A DNA stretch of 64,000 nt from Paenibacillus sp. RC67 (GTDB taxonomy: Bacteria > Bacillota > Bacilli > Paenibacillales > NBRC-103111), in NCBI RefSeq assembly GCF_030020805.1, contig NZ_CP125098.1:510001-574000 (forward strand), written 5' to 3'. Made by a program: the position numbers and the translations under genes. This document shows, one piece after another, positions 7,856 to 17,368 of the stretch. Under the pieces are notes generated by a model. That model saw only the letters and a program-made list of their open reading frames with translations. It ran no database searches and was not told the origin of the DNA. Each line of letters begins with the position of its first letter. Positions within the stretch are counted from its first letter, which is position 1.

Positions 7856-9193
7856 ATGAAAATGAGTAAGGTGGTTCCTTTTCTAGCTTTAAGTATGTTG
7901 GTCACGGCATGCTCTGGCGGCCAGGGGGGCTCTGGCGGTAAATCCAGCGAATCGGGAAAAGCAAACGAACCGCAAAATAGAGAACCGGTTGAACTTGTTT
8001 TTTCCTCGGAATTAGGTAAGACGCCGGAGGATTTCGAGAAAGAAATCGGGGATCCCATTAGGAAAAAATTCCCTTGGATTACAGTAAAATATATTGAACG
8101 CGGTAAAGGCAGCAACCTTGAGGATCTTGTTACGGCAGGAACGACACCGGATATTTTCTGGTACGTTTATAACCGTTACCCGAATTTGATTCAAGGATTA
8201 GGTCTTGATTACGATATGTCGGACTTGATCAAAAAGAATAAATACGATACGAGCCGTCTGGACCCTGCTTCATTAAAAGCACTGGATCAATACACTGGCG
8301 GTAAGGGCATCTATGGTCTTCCTTTCGTAGCTAGCACTTCCGTTATGTATTATAACAAAGATGTGTTCGATAAGTTCGGAATGCCGTATCCGAAAGACGG
8401 AATGACTTGGGATGAAGTATACGATTTGGCGACGAAAATGACACGGCAAGTCGACGGAACAAAATATCGCGGTTTATCGACATTCCACGGATATTTGTTA
8501 AGGGAAAATCCATACGGTTTAAGACCGCTTGATCCGACTACGGGAAAAGCAAGCCTGAACACCGAAGAGTGGAAGAAGCTGTATCAAAATCTGGTCCGTA
8601 TTTATCAAATCCCTGGCAACAACAGACCTAATTCAAGATCGACGAATCCGGAGCTTCAGGCGTTCGCTAAGGAGCAGACGATTGCGATGGCTGTTATCAA
8701 CAATGACTTGAATCACGTAAAGTTAATACCGGAAGGCATGAATTGGGATGTCGTTTCGATGCCTACTTTTGCCGATAAACCTAAAATCGCCGATCAACCG
8801 TCACCTTGGATGTATAGTATTATGAAAACAAGCCAGCACAAGGAAGCGGCCTTTGAAGTATTGTCCTATTTGACATCGGATGAATTCTTCATGACGGAAT
8901 CTAAGCGCGGCGTACGTACTCCAACGACGAATGATGCGATTAAGAAAGCATTCGGCTCCGATTCACCGTTAATGGGTGGTAAAAATGTAGGCGCTTACTA
9001 TTACAATCAATCTGCTCCGACCCCTGGATCCGGTGGTGCTCCTGAGTTGATGTCACTAATCCCTACAGGTGCTGATGCCGTTGTTAATAATAAGCTTCTG
9101 GATGTTATTCTGGATGGCAAGGATATTAATACGGCGCTTCGAGAAGGCGATGAAGAGATCACTAAGTTAATCGAAGGCTTAAAGAAAAAATAA
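7856..9193 (+). CDS. Extracellular solute-binding lipoprotein (sugar ABC importer, family 1)
   Basis: This 445-residue lipoprotein has a type II signal peptide with lipobox LVTAC (Cys19) and a Gly/Ser linker, then a family 1 sugar-binding fold (VMYYNKDVFDKFGMPYPKDGMTWDEVYDLA is represented by residues about 165-195). It would capture an oligosaccharide outside the membrane and deliver it to permeases. The ATG at 7856 is preferred because AGGAGGGG lies 8 bases upstream; an in-frame ATG at 7763 would sit on the cre site and has no ribosome binding site. No permease or ATPase gene is adjacent, so the partner must be elsewhere. A bidirectional terminator follows. Ligand unknown; neighbours suggest pectin fragments. 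Confidence 0.85.
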   Translation: MKMSKVVPFLALSMLVTACSGGQGGSGGKSSESGKANEPQNREPVELVFSSELGKTPEDFEKEIGDPIRKKFPWITVKYIERGKGSNLEDLVTAGTTPDIFWYVYNRYPNLIQGLGLDYDMSDLIKKNKYDTSRLDPASLKALDQYTGGKGIYGLPFVASTSVMYYNKDVFDKFGMPYPKDGMTWDEVYDLATKMTRQVDGTKYRGLSTFHGYLLRENPYGLRPLDPTTGKASLNTEEWKKLYQNLVRIYQIPGNNRPNSRSTNPELQAFAKEQTIAMAVINNDLNHVKLIPEGMNWDVVSMPTFADKPKIADQPSPWMYSIMKTSQHKEAAFEVLSYLTSDEFFMTESKRGVRTPTTNDAIKKAFGSDSPLMGGKNVGAYYYNQSAPTPGSGGAPELMSLIPTGADAVVNNKLLDVILDGKDINTALREGDEEITKLIEGLKKK

Positions 9194-9199
9194 TAATGA

Positions 9200-9248
9200 A
9201 GGTACAAAAAGAGTCCGGCTTTTTCAAGCGGGACTCTTTTTTGTACCT
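9200..9248. terminator. Bidirectional terminator
   Basis: The arms AGGTACAAAAAGAGTCC (9200-9216) and GGACTCTTTTTTGTACCT (9231-9248) are complementary. The hairpin separates the convergent binding-protein and guanylate-kinase-like genes. Confidence 0.85.
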
Positions 9249-9268
9249 ATTATATCGGATGAGCTGTG

Positions 9269-9859
9269 TTAGTCTTTATCGACCAAATTGCGGTGCAAGT
9301 AGTTGTCATCCAAAGTCTTCGTAAGATCGAATACCGTATGAGCCAAATCAAGATTTTCGAAAATGTGCTCGCATTGGTCCTTGTACGCCATTTCCTCATC
9401 ATAATGAGATGTATAACGTTGGATTAATTCCGGAGAATCTCCACGATCTTCCTCACGTTTTACAATGGTTTTCAAATCGGCATGAATGAAGATCCGCACG
9501 GCTTTATTGCCATACAGCTTCTTAAGCGACTCGGCCCCAAAACGGTTAAGAACCAGATAAATCGCGCCATACTTATCAAGCATTTGGGCGACATCCTTTT
9601 CTTTAACGCCATAACGGTTGCCATCCATTTCGATGACTTCCACAAACTCGTTATTGTTTTCCGCCTCAAGAAAGGTATCTAGAGATACAAAATGGTAATC
9701 CTGTCCGTCGAACTCGGAGGAACGAGGGGCCCGTGTTGTATACGAAATGACCTTCTTCATTCCGAGTGTCTCGCCTGACATCTGAGCTACAGTTTTGCGT
9801 CCGGCACCATTAGGTCCCGTAAAAATAAAGATAAAATCCTTATCCCTTAGTTCGTACAT
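9269..9859 (-). CDS. Guanylate kinase-like protein with non-canonical P-loop
   Basis: This 196-residue protein aligns by motif to guanylate kinase: P-loop region GPNGAGRKT (residues 15-23), the GMP-binding SYTTRAPRSSEFDGQDYHFVS segment (about 39-60), and a lid/C-terminal part. A true Gmk has GPSGAGKST, so the catalytic-type Lys position of the P-loop is Arg here and a Lys appears one place later. Enzymatic GMP phosphorylation is therefore uncertain; it may be a diverged paralog with a regulatory or binding role. AAGGAGGGG precedes the ATG. It is monocistronic, lying between a terminator and the DEAD-box gene. No frame disruption is seen. Confidence 0.75.
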   Translation of the reverse strand: MYELRDKDFIFIFTGPNGAGRKTVAQMSGETLGMKKVISYTTRAPRSSEFDGQDYHFVSLDTFLEAENNNEFVEVIEMDGNRYGVKEKDVAQMLDKYGAIYLVLNRFGAESLKKLYGNKAVRIFIHADLKTIVKREEDRGDSPELIQRYTSHYDEEMAYKDQCEHIFENLDLAHTVFDLTKTLDDNYLHRNLVDKD

Positions 9860-9986
9860 AGAAACCCCTCCTTGGTTTTGGAAGTTCCTTGCCGACTTAC
9901 CGTATACCTTATTTTACATGTTTTCCATGCCAAGGTAAAGGCTTATGCATTTTAACAAACAAGTTATACGGTGAACCTACGGGATT

Positions 9987-11924
9987 TTAGCGTCCGCGGC
10001 GTCCACGAGCGCTAGTGTCGTTACGTCCGGTACGTGGACTGCTGCTTGATTGTCCGCTACGCTGTTTATCGCCGCGCCCACGAGCTTGCTGCCCAGCACG
10101 GTCGTTACCCGCGTTCCAGGAACGCTGTGCACCGCCCGCTGACTGAGCTCTTTCGCCACGCCCGCGAGTATGCTGCCCGCCGCGCTCGCCGCTAGCGTTC
10201 CAATCGCGCTGCTCGCGTCCCGCCGTTTGAGCTCTGTCGCCACGCCCACGCGCCTGCTGTCCGCCGCGCTCACCGCCAGCGTTCCAATCGCGCTGCTCGC
10301 GTCCCGCAGACTGGGCTCTGTCGCCACGCCCACGTGCCTGCTGTCCACCGCGCTCGCCGCCAGCGTTCCAATCGCGCTGCTCGCGTCCCGCTGTCTGAGC
10401 TCTGTCACCACGCCCGCGCGCCTGCTGTCCGCTGCGTTCTCCGCCAGCGTTCCAATCGCGTTGCTCGCGTCCCGCCGTCTGAGCTCTGTCGCCGCGCCCG
10501 CGCGCCTGCTGTCCGCTGCGTTCTCCGCCAGCGTTCCAATCGCGCTGCTCGCGTCCCGCAGACTGAGCTCTGTCGCCGCGCCCGCGCGCCTGCTGTCCGC
10601 TGCGTTCTCCGCCAGCGTTCCAATCGCGCTGCTCGCGTCCCGCAGACTGAGCTCTGTCGCCGCGCCCACGTCCGCCGCTAGCTTTAACTTGGCGTGAGCC
10701 GCCGCGTCTTTCACCCCTGCGTGGCTCCGCTGTCCGCCCGCGTCCTGATTCTTCGCGCTCGCTTCCTTTGCGTGGACCGCTAGTTCTTGCTTCGCTCAGC
10801 TCGCCGTCCGCTTTCACTGTCCGCCTTGGCAGTTCGGCATTTATGCCTCTTTCAATTGCCTCAAGTGTTCCTTGATCCCGTTGTGCAACCATCGTAATGG
10901 CCATACCACGTTGGCCTGCGCGTCCCGTCCGCCCGATTCGATGAATATAGCCTTCGACATCGTGAGGCATATCGTAGTTGAACACATGAGTAATGCCTTC
11001 AACATCCAAGCCGCGTGCTGCAATGTCCGTAGCTACAAGAAGCTGGATTTTGGCTTCGCGGAATCGTTTCATAACCTGTTCCCGTTTGGCTTGAGTGAGA
11101 TCGCCGTGCAGCTCGTCAGAGGCATAGCCTAGATCCTGCAAAGCTTCATTCAACTTGGAGGCACGAAGTTTGGTCCGGCAGAAGATCATGGCCAAATAAG
11201 GCTGATATTCGTCGATCAGACGAACCAGTGCGTCCTGCTTGCCGCGGTCTGTCGTTTTGATGGCAATTTGCTCGATTTCGGTTAGCGTAACCTGCTTGGT
11301 TTTTACCTTGATTTCCTGTGGATCTCTCATATAGCTTTTTGCCAGATTGCGAATAGGCCCTGGCATCGTAGCTGAGAACAGCAAGGTTTGTCTTTTCGGG
11401 GATGTCTGTACGATGATTTCCTCAACTTCCTTCAGAAAACCCATGTGCAGCATTTGATCCGCTTCATCAAGAACCAAGGTGGATAGACGCTGCAGTTGTA
11501 CCGTTTCTCTGCGCAAATGGTCAAGCAAACGGCCTGGCGTTGCAATGATCATATGGACAGTGCCTTCGAGCTTTTTCAATTGCCGCTCGACATCTTGTCC
11601 ACCATATGCGGCTAGGACACGAACACCCTTAACCGGCGCCCATTTCTGCACCTCACCTGCGATTTGAATAGCCAGCTCACGGGTAGGCGTTACGATCAGA
11701 GCTTGAGTGAAGTTTTTCTTAGGGTCAATACGCTCTAGGATCGGCAGAACGAAGGCTAACGTTTTACCGGTTCCTGTCTGTGCTTGAGCGATAACATCTT
11801 CACCTGCGAGCACAACAGGAATAGATTCCTGCTGAATCGGCGTAGGTTCCGTATACCCTTGATTGCTCAAGGCTTCCACAATCTCTTCACTAATGCCTAG
11901 TGAGGCAAATAAATTGGTTTTCAT
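9987..11924 (-). CDS. DEAD-box RNA helicase with long RGG/RGRGDR repeat tail
   Basis: This 645-residue cytoplasmic ATP-dependent RNA helicase has all core motifs: Q motif PTPIQQ, Walker A AQTGTGKT (residues 48-55), PTREL, TPGR, DEAD (153-156), SAT, ARGLD and [11 protein letters not shown] linker follows at about residue 360. The tail (419-614) is seven 28-residue repeats starting RGRGDRAQ, a basic RGG-like RNA-binding region that can favour condensates or cold adaptation. The ATG at 11922-11924 is chosen because AAGGAGACAATCTATA precedes it; an ATG ten codons upstream lacks a site. The family assists ribosome assembly and mRNA decay, often at low temperature. Confidence 0.93.
   Translation of the reverse strand: MKTNLFASLGISEEIVEALSNQGYTEPTPIQQESIPVVLAGEDVIAQAQTGTGKTLAFVLPILERIDPKKNFTQALIVTPTRELAIQIAGEVQKWAPVKGVRVLAAYGGQDVERQLKKLEGTVHMIIATPGRLLDHLRRETVQLQRLSTLVLDEADQMLHMGFLKEVEEIIVQTSPKRQTLLFSATMPGPIRNLAKSYMRDPQEIKVKTKQVTLTEIEQIAIKTTDRGKQDALVRLIDEYQPYLAMIFCRTKLRASKLNEALQDLGYASDELHGDLTQAKREQVMKRFREAKIQLLVATDIAARGLDVEGITHVFNYDMPHDVEGYIHRIGRTGRAGQRGMAITMVAQRDQGTLEAIERGINAELPRRTVKADGELSEARTSGPRKGSEREESGRGRTAEPRRGERRGGSRQVKASGGRGRGDRAQSAGREQRDWNAGGERSGQQARGRGDRAQSAGREQRDWNAGGERSGQQARGRGDRAQTAGREQRDWNAGGERSGQQARGRGDRAQTAGREQRDWNAGGERGGQQARGRGDRAQSAGREQRDWNAGGERGGQQARGRGDRAQTAGREQRDWNASGERGGQHTRGRGERAQSAGGAQRSWNAGNDRAGQQARGRGDKQRSGQSSSSPRTGRNDTSARGRRGR
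10083..10670 (-). repeat. Seven tandem 84-bp repeats inside the DEAD-box gene
   Basis: Seven consecutive 84-bp units begin at 10670, 10586, 10502, 10418, 10334, 10250 and 10166, followed by a partial eighth. Each encodes RGRGDRAQ(S/T)[14 protein letters not shown] peptide. Copies nearest the 5' side are almost identical; the last copies diverge (NAS, GGAQRS), suggesting recent expansion at one end. Because the unit is divisible by three, every frame on both strands stays open across it, which creates long spurious reading frames. Confidence 0.92.
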
Positions 11925-12273
11925 TATAGATTGTCTCCTTATCTTCCAGTTCATTCATCATAAGTCTGTTCCCTAACCGTCTCAAACGGAGATTTATCCT
12001 TATCAATAAGCAGCAGCCAAAAATTTCTCTTCTATAATAGGATGCGAGCCGTTCAAGATCTTAGGCCGTTCAAACGAGATCGACCGCAAGACAAGATACG
12101 TTGAACAGACTTGTGGCGTCTACATGCATTCTACAGGAAGCCGTAGGAAAAAGAAACCGACGTTATTCCTTTTCATCACAAAAATAATCGCTATATACGA
12201 CTTCCTTAGCTTATGGCTCAAAAAAGGGATTATTACCAGTATCGGTTACATGCGATTATATATTCTTTGCAGC

Positions 12274-12322
12274 TCAAAAACCCCGAGTTTCTTCATATAT
12301 AATATGAAGCGATACTCAGGGC
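12274..12322 (-). terminator. Terminator of the YhcN-like gene
   Basis: Read on the minus strand, a long imperfect stem (CCCTGAGT... pairing with ...ACTCGGGG, with CTTCATAT/ATATGAAG inside) is followed by TTTTTG. Confidence 0.7.
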
Positions 12323-12354
12323 GAATCATGAGGCTTATAGTCGAAGGTTGCGGA

Positions 12355-13053
12355 TTAGTTTTCAGTGCTTGTCGGATGAGTGGGCTGCGTTCCGAAAATA
12401 TCCTCGGACATAGCGTCGAATTGAGGAAGAAACGGCTTCAAATCTTGCCCCTTCCAAGCCTCTTGGGCCATTCGGTTCATTTCATTAATAAAGTTACGAT
12501 TAGCCGATATATATACATCCGATACGGTTGGCTGAAGGGAACGAATTTTCTCGGCGATTTTTTGCTTGAACAGATGACTTAAATGGGCATGGTTTTTCAC
12601 TGTTTCGTAAGAGTTGGTTCCGGTCGCCAGTTTCTTTGGATCCGCATAATCGTTAAATGGGGTAGCAGGGTTGTATAAGCCACGCACCGTACCTGCATTA
12701 TTCGTTTCTTGGCCGGAAAGTCCGCTGCGTGTCCCGGTTGCTGACTTATCAATGGTGATGGCAACATAAGCGGTGTTGTCGGCGAGCATCACAATGGCGC
12801 TGTTGACTCCATCCATCGCTGCTATCTGATCCGACAAGAACTGATTCATTTCTAGACTGGAGTGTTTGTGAGATACAATGGCATATTGCTGTTGCGTTTG
12901 ATAGGCCCGGGTGGTGTCTTGTCTAGGGGCATCTCGCTTACTTCCGAAGTTGTTGGCGCTGTTGTAATCATAAGTTGAGAAGCATCCGCTAAGGAGAATG
13001 AGGGAGCTTGTACAAACAGCCGCCCAGGTAAGCCGTAGATGGAACATCATCAT
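12355..13053 (-). CDS. YhcN/YlaJ family sporulation lipoprotein
   Basis: This 232-residue protein has a lipoprotein signal with lipobox LLSGC (Cys at about 24). A DUF-like YhcN/YlaJ region follows (about residues 60-215), with NSAIVMLADNTAYVAI, a typical strand, and a C-terminal IRSLQPTVSDVYISANRNF motif. Members of this family are found in the spore inner membrane or forespore and affect germination; the exact role here is unknown. Three consecutive ATG codons occur at the start after AGGAGGTT; the second or third (13050 or 13047) has better spacing. Its own terminator follows. It is divergent from ctaC with a 380-bp gap. Confidence 0.8.
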   Translation of the reverse strand: MMMFHLRLTWAAVCTSSLILLSGCFSTYDYNSANNFGSKRDAPRQDTTRAYQTQQQYAIVSHKHSSLEMNQFLSDQIAAMDGVNSAIVMLADNTAYVAITIDKSATGTRSGLSGQETNNAGTVRGLYNPATPFNDYADPKKLATGTNSYETVKNHAHLSHLFKQKIAEKIRSLQPTVSDVYISANRNFINEMNRMAQEAWKGQDLKPFLPQFDAMSEDIFGTQPTHPTSTEN

Positions 13054-13434
13054 AACCTCCTCATAAGTTTTGCAATGTAAGCATAAATTGGGGGCACTGT
13101 TGAGAAAACTGATTCACATAGCGGTTCGTATTGCGAAATGAAAAATGAGTTTCTTCTACATTAGAATCCGTTAATTCGGGAGAAATATGCGTTATTCGAC
13201 AAAAGGTGTTGAGATGCATAAAAGCCCTGAATTATGGAAATAAAACAAGAGAGGCAAAGGAGAAAAACCAATGAAAATGCTATGAAAATGGCTGTTTGAG
13301 AACAATTTGTGAACTTCTTCAGATTCATTGACAAAAAAGTGGTACGAATTTATAGTTAATATGGTGATTAGGTTCATTGACAATATATGACCTTTTGTTC
13401 GAAAAATATTAGCTTTAGAGGTGGGATTGATAAG
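13054..13434. other. Divergent intergenic region upstream of ctaC
   Basis: This region contains the ctaC promoter near 13328-13356 and, on the other strand, presumably the sporulation promoter of the YhcN-like gene, for which no clear sigma-G or sigma-F boxes were identified. No other gene is supported. Confidence 0.5.
13328..13356 (+). promoter_or_regulatory. Sigma-A promoter of the ctaC operon
   Basis: A perfect TTGACA at 13328-13333 and TATAGT at 13351-13356 are separated by exactly 17 bases. Transcription should start near 13363, about 70 nt before the ctaC ATG. Confidence 0.8.
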
Positions 13435-14436
13435 ATGAATCGATGGCAAAATCTGTGGCGTTTCATCCCTCTTTTCGGGTTGATGATGTTGCTTCTGACG
13501 GGGTGTGGAGACGATAGGATTTCCGCCTTGAGGCCAAGAGGTCCGGTAGCCAGAGACCAGCTGTTCTTGATGAAGCTGAGCTTGGGCATTATGATCTTGG
13601 TTGTCGTGGTTGTATTCGTAATCTACATTTACGTGTTAGTTCGCTTCCGGAAGAAGAAAGGCGATAAAGATATTATTCCGAAGCAAGTAGAAGGAAGCCA
13701 TACGCTTGAAATCATTTGGACAGTGATTCCGATCATTTTGCTGCTCATTTTGGCGGTGCCAACAGTGAGCTATACGGTGAAATTGGCGGAGAATCACATC
13801 GGTGACAAAGATGCAGTACACGTTAAAGTAACCGCTCACCAATTCTGGTGGCAATTTGAGTATCCGGAACTTGGAATCGCTACAGCACAAGATCTGGTTA
13901 TTCCTGCAGGCAAAAAAATTGCATTCGAGCTTACTTCTGCTGACGTACTTCACGCTTTCTGGGTACCTTCCCTGGGCGGTAAACAAGATACGAACGTAGG
14001 GATGACGAATGTATTCTATTTGGAAGCGGATGATGCAGATACCTTTATGGGTAAATGCGCCGAGCTCTGTGGAGCGTCCCATGCTCTGATGGACTTTAAA
14101 GTTGTGTCCAAATCAGAAGCGGACTTCAACAAATGGGTAGAAAAAATGAAAACTCCGGCTTCGATCCCTGCTGAGGCTAAGAACGGAGAGCAAGTCTTTA
14201 AAGATAACTGCTTGTCCTGTCACGCGGTTAACGCACAAGGACTGGGCTTTGGACCTAACTTGAACGGATTTGGAACTCGTGAAATGGTTGCAGGTATTCT
14301 GCCTCACGACGATGAAAGCATTAAAAAATGGATCAAAGATCCTCAATCGGTGAAACCGGGCAACAAAATGCCTCAAGTTCCATTGCAGGATAACCAAATC
14401 AACGACTTGGTTAAATATTTGAATTCATTGAGATAA
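13435..14436 (+). CDS. ctaC: Cytochrome c oxidase subunit II, caa3 type, lipoprotein
   Basis: This 333-residue subunit is exported as a lipoprotein (lipobox LLTGC, Cys24), has two membrane helices (about 45-70 and 95-118), and a cupredoxin domain with the CuA ligands in GKCAELCGASHALM. A C-terminal cytochrome c domain carries CLSCH heme attachment near residue 258 and KMPQVP as distal Met region. It receives electrons from cytochrome c and passes them to subunit I. The ATG at 13435 is preferred to an upstream in-frame start because it leads directly into the signal peptide and follows AGAGGTGGG. First gene of ctaCDEF. Confidence 0.96.
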   Translation: MNRWQNLWRFIPLFGLMMLLLTGCGDDRISALRPRGPVARDQLFLMKLSLGIMILVVVVVFVIYIYVLVRFRKKKGDKDIIPKQVEGSHTLEIIWTVIPIILLLILAVPTVSYTVKLAENHIGDKDAVHVKVTAHQFWWQFEYPELGIATAQDLVIPAGKKIAFELTSADVLHAFWVPSLGGKQDTNVGMTNVFYLEADDADTFMGKCAELCGASHALMDFKVVSKSEADFNKWVEKMKTPASIPAEAKNGEQVFKDNCLSCHAVNAQGLGFGPNLNGFGTREMVAGILPHDDESIKKWIKDPQSVKPGNKMPQVPLQDNQINDLVKYLNSLR

Positions 14437-14467
14437 CGAACATCTTGGAACAAAGGAGGTTAATACG

Positions 14468-16318
14468 TTGGCTCACTCTCACAAAACAAAACATTACACC
14501 GGTTTAATGGATTGGCTTACTACAGTTGACCATAAGAAAATCGGGATATTGTACCTGATTGCAGGAGGCTTGTTCTTCCTGATGGGCGGTGTAGAAGCGA
14601 TCCTAATCCGGATTCAGCTTTTGTATCCAGACCAAAAGATTTTTATTGGCGATACCTTTAATGCGCTGACTACCATGCATGGTACGACAATGATCTTCTT
14701 TGCAGCGATGCCGATCATATTCGCTTTTATGAATGCGGTAGTGCCGCTTCAAATCGGTGCGCGCGACGTAGCATTCCCTTTTGTGAATGCGCTTGGATTT
14801 TGGTTGTTTTTCTTCGGTGGTGTAATGCTCAATACCAGTTGGTTCTTGGGCGGAGCGCCTGCAGCGGGCTGGACGGCATATTCACCGCTTTCTAGTATCA
14901 TTGATACAACGACGGGTTATCACGGTGTAGACTTCTACGTCCTTGGTCTGCAGATTGCCGGTTTGGGAACGCTGATCGGGGGGATTAACTTCCTTGTTAC
15001 GATCATCAACATGCGTGCTCCTGGTATGACATATATGAGAATGCCGTTGTTTACATGGACTGCATTCATCACATCCGCTTTGATTTTGTTCGCTTTCCCT
15101 GCGATTACTGTAGGTTTGGTAGAATTGATGTTTGACCGTTTGTTCGGCGGTGCGTTCTTCGATGTATCCAAAGGTGGTAACGCGGTACTGTGGGAACACT
15201 TATTCTGGATCTTCGGTCACCCTGAAGTTTACATTTTGATTTTGCCTGCATTTGGTATTATCTCTGAGATTGTAAGTACATTCTCGAAAAAACGTTTGTT
15301 CGGATATAGCTCCATGGTATTTGCAACAGCACTGATCGGGTTCCTGGGCTTCATGGTTTGGGTTCACCATATGTTTACAACGGGTATCGGTCCTGTCGGT
15401 AACGCAATCTTCGCGATTGCTACGATGGCTATCGCCATACCTACAGGAGTTAAAATCTTTAACTGGCTGTTCACGCTTTGGGGCGGTCAAATCACATTTA
15501 CGACAGCAAGTATTTTTGCAACATCGTTTATCCCGACATTTACTATGGGTGGTATTACAGGGGTTATGCTTGCGGTTCCTGCAGCTGACTATCAGTACCA
15601 CGATACGTACTTCGTTGTAGCGCATTTCCACTACGTTATCGTAGGTGGTTTGGTGCTTGGTTTGTTCGCCGGTGCTTACTACTGGTGGCCAAAAATGTTC
15701 GGTCGTATGCTGAACGAAACATTAGGTAGAGTTCATTTCTGGACGTTCTTCATAGGCTTCCATATGACATTCTTCCCGCAGCATTTCTTAGGATTGATGG
15801 GGATGCCGCGTCGCGTATTTACATACCAGCCAGGCGTTGGTTTAGAAGAAGGTAACTTTATTAGTACGATCGGTGCTTTCTTGATGGGTATCGGTACGAT
15901 CGTATTCTTGATCAATATTATTGCAGCATCCATGAAGCCTAAGAATGCTCCTGCGGATCCGTGGGATGGCCGTACATTGGAGTGGGCGATTCCATCTCCG
16001 CCTCCAGAGTACAACTTTAAACAAACTCCGCTCGTTCGCGGTTTGGATCCATTGTGGAAAGAAAAAATGGCTGGCAATAAAGAGATGACACCTGCAGAAC
16101 CAATCGGTTCAATTCATATGCCGTCTCCATCAATTTTGCCGCTTGTATTCTCAATTGGTTTCTTCATCGCCGGTTTCGGCTTCATGTACCATACGTATTG
16201 GGTATCTGGAGTAGGCTTGGGAATTATGCTGCTCAGCATGTTCTTAAGATCCGTATATGATGATCACGGTTATCATATTGAACCGGAAGAACTCAATGAT
16301 AAGGGGGTAAAGGCATGA
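14468..16318 (+). CDS. ctaD: Cytochrome c oxidase subunit I
   Basis: The 616-residue heme-copper oxidase catalytic subunit has 12 or more membrane helices. Diagnostic motifs are TTMHGTTMIFF (low-spin heme His), WIFGHPEVYILILPAFG (CuB and cross-linked His-Tyr region with HPEVY), HHMFTTG and YYDTYFVVAHFHYV-type segment (YQYHDTYFVVAHFHYV, with the heme His pair). It reduces oxygen and pumps protons. The start codon is TTG at 14468, placed by an AAAGGAGG ribosome binding site about 8 bases upstream; no ATG competes. Its last four bases overlap the ctaE start (ATGA), implying translational coupling. Confidence 0.97.
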   Translation: MAHSHKTKHYTGLMDWLTTVDHKKIGILYLIAGGLFFLMGGVEAILIRIQLLYPDQKIFIGDTFNALTTMHGTTMIFFAAMPIIFAFMNAVVPLQIGARDVAFPFVNALGFWLFFFGGVMLNTSWFLGGAPAAGWTAYSPLSSIIDTTTGYHGVDFYVLGLQIAGLGTLIGGINFLVTIINMRAPGMTYMRMPLFTWTAFITSALILFAFPAITVGLVELMFDRLFGGAFFDVSKGGNAVLWEHLFWIFGHPEVYILILPAFGIISEIVSTFSKKRLFGYSSMVFATALIGFLGFMVWVHHMFTTGIGPVGNAIFAIATMAIAIPTGVKIFNWLFTLWGGQITFTTASIFATSFIPTFTMGGITGVMLAVPAADYQYHDTYFVVAHFHYVIVGGLVLGLFAGAYYWWPKMFGRMLNETLGRVHFWTFFIGFHMTFFPQHFLGLMGMPRRVFTYQPGVGLEEGNFISTIGAFLMGIGTIVFLINIIAASMKPKNAPADPWDGRTLEWAIPSPPPEYNFKQTPLVRGLDPLWKEKMAGNKEMTPAEPIGSIHMPSPSILPLVFSIGFFIAGFGFMYHTYWVSGVGLGIMLLSMFLRSVYDDHGYHIEPEELNDKGVKA

Positions 16319-16935
16319 GTGCACATCACGAAGTAGGCGGTGCCCTGCCACCTCACGCGGAAACAGCAACATTAGAAGGTAAAAATAAAGTATTGGGCTT
16401 CTGGCTCTTCCTTGGTGGAGAGTGCGTATTGTTCGGTACGTTATTCGCTTCATTTATCGCTTTGCGCAATCAAGTTCCTGACGGTCCTACGGGACAAGAG
16501 ATTTTCCAATTGGGTACGGTAGCTTTGTCAACATTCATTTTGTTGACGAGCTCCTTAACCAGTGTATTTGCAACGATGGCATTACACCGCGGTCAGCTTG
16601 GTAAGCTTCTGACTTGGATGGGTATAACGGTACTTTTGGGTCTTTGCTTCTTGGGTCTTGAGATTTATGAGTTTAGGGAGTACGTACACGAAGGTCACGT
16701 ATTCTCCAAGAGCGCATTTGCAACTTCGTTCTATACGTTAGTTGGTTTCCATGGAGCGCACGTTGCGTTCGGGGTATTGTGGATCACGCTGTTGATTATC
16801 TCTTCCTTAAAAAAAGGATTAACGGTAGTAACGGCACCGAAGTTTTACGTTGCTGGTCTTTACTGGCACTTTATCGACGTAGTTTGGGTATTTATCTTCA
16901 CCGTAGTGTACTTGATGGGGAAGGTGGGACCGTAA
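16315..16935 (+). CDS. ctaE: Cytochrome c oxidase subunit III
   Basis: This 206-residue membrane protein has five helices and the subunit III pattern GFWLFLGGECVLFGTLFASF near the N-terminus, ...GFHGAHVAFGVLW and WHFIDVVWVFIFTVVYL at the end. It stabilises the oxidase core. The ATG overlaps the ctaD stop by 4 bp, and the stop codon is directly followed by the ctaF ATG. Confidence 0.96.
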   Translation: MSAHHEVGGALPPHAETATLEGKNKVLGFWLFLGGECVLFGTLFASFIALRNQVPDGPTGQEIFQLGTVALSTFILLTSSLTSVFATMALHRGQLGKLLTWMGITVLLGLCFLGLEIYEFREYVHEGHVFSKSAFATSFYTLVGFHGAHVAFGVLWITLLIISSLKKGLTVVTAPKFYVAGLYWHFIDVVWVFIFTVVYLMGKVGP

Positions 16936-17250
16936 ATGAGCAGCCAACAGCATTCGTCGTCTGCCGGAAATCGGCATAAGTTGGAAGGCCCTAAGAACCA
17001 TTACTTGTCCTATATTGTATCCATTGTACTAACTATGATCGCTTTTGCAGCTGTGCTGTACGGCGGTTTGGATCGCGCATTTTTGCTTTGGTTCTTGACC
17101 GGCCTTGGGGTCGTGCAAATATTGTTCCAGTTAGCTTATTGGATGCACATGAAGGAAAGAGGACATTTATTCCCGATCGTGGGTCTGATTTTCGGGGCGA
17201 TTGTTGCCCTGACAGCAGTAGCAGCAGGTGTTTTCTGGACGTGGTGGTAG
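16936..17250 (+). CDS. ctaF: Cytochrome c oxidase subunit IV (CtaF)
   Basis: A 104-residue protein with three predicted helices and the YWMHMKERGH motif typical of the small subunit IV of Bacillus caa3 oxidases. It starts on the base after the ctaE stop and ends before a strong terminator, so it closes the ctaCDEF transcript. Confidence 0.92.
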   Translation: MSSQQHSSSAGNRHKLEGPKNHYLSYIVSIVLTMIAFAAVLYGGLDRAFLLWFLTGLGVVQILFQLAYWMHMKERGHLFPIVGLIFGAIVALTAVAAGVFWTWW

Positions 17251-17253
17251 TAA

Positions 17254-17293
17254 GGGGGGGGGCTTTTAGAGATGAAAGCCCCTCTTTTTTTCT
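17254..17293 (+). terminator. Terminator after ctaF
   Basis: GGGGCTTTTA pairs with the AAAGCCCC side around a GAGATG loop, followed by CTTTTTTTTC. It may let part of the transcription continue into ctaG. Confidence 0.8.
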
Positions 17294-17368
17294 TAAGCTT
17301 GCACTATTTTTCACAAATTAGTAACAATCCAAATTTTGACTCAATCAGCTAAGAAAGGAGAGGTTAGC

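Noticed and set aside
10170..10697. Plus-strand frame of 175 codons opposite the repeats
   Set aside because: Antisense shadow of the same repeat array.
9977..10714. 245-codon minus-strand frame overlapping the DEAD-box tail
   Set aside because: It is an alternate-frame product of the 84-bp repeat, without family motifs or a ribosome binding site; the in-phase DEAD-box frame explains the DNA.
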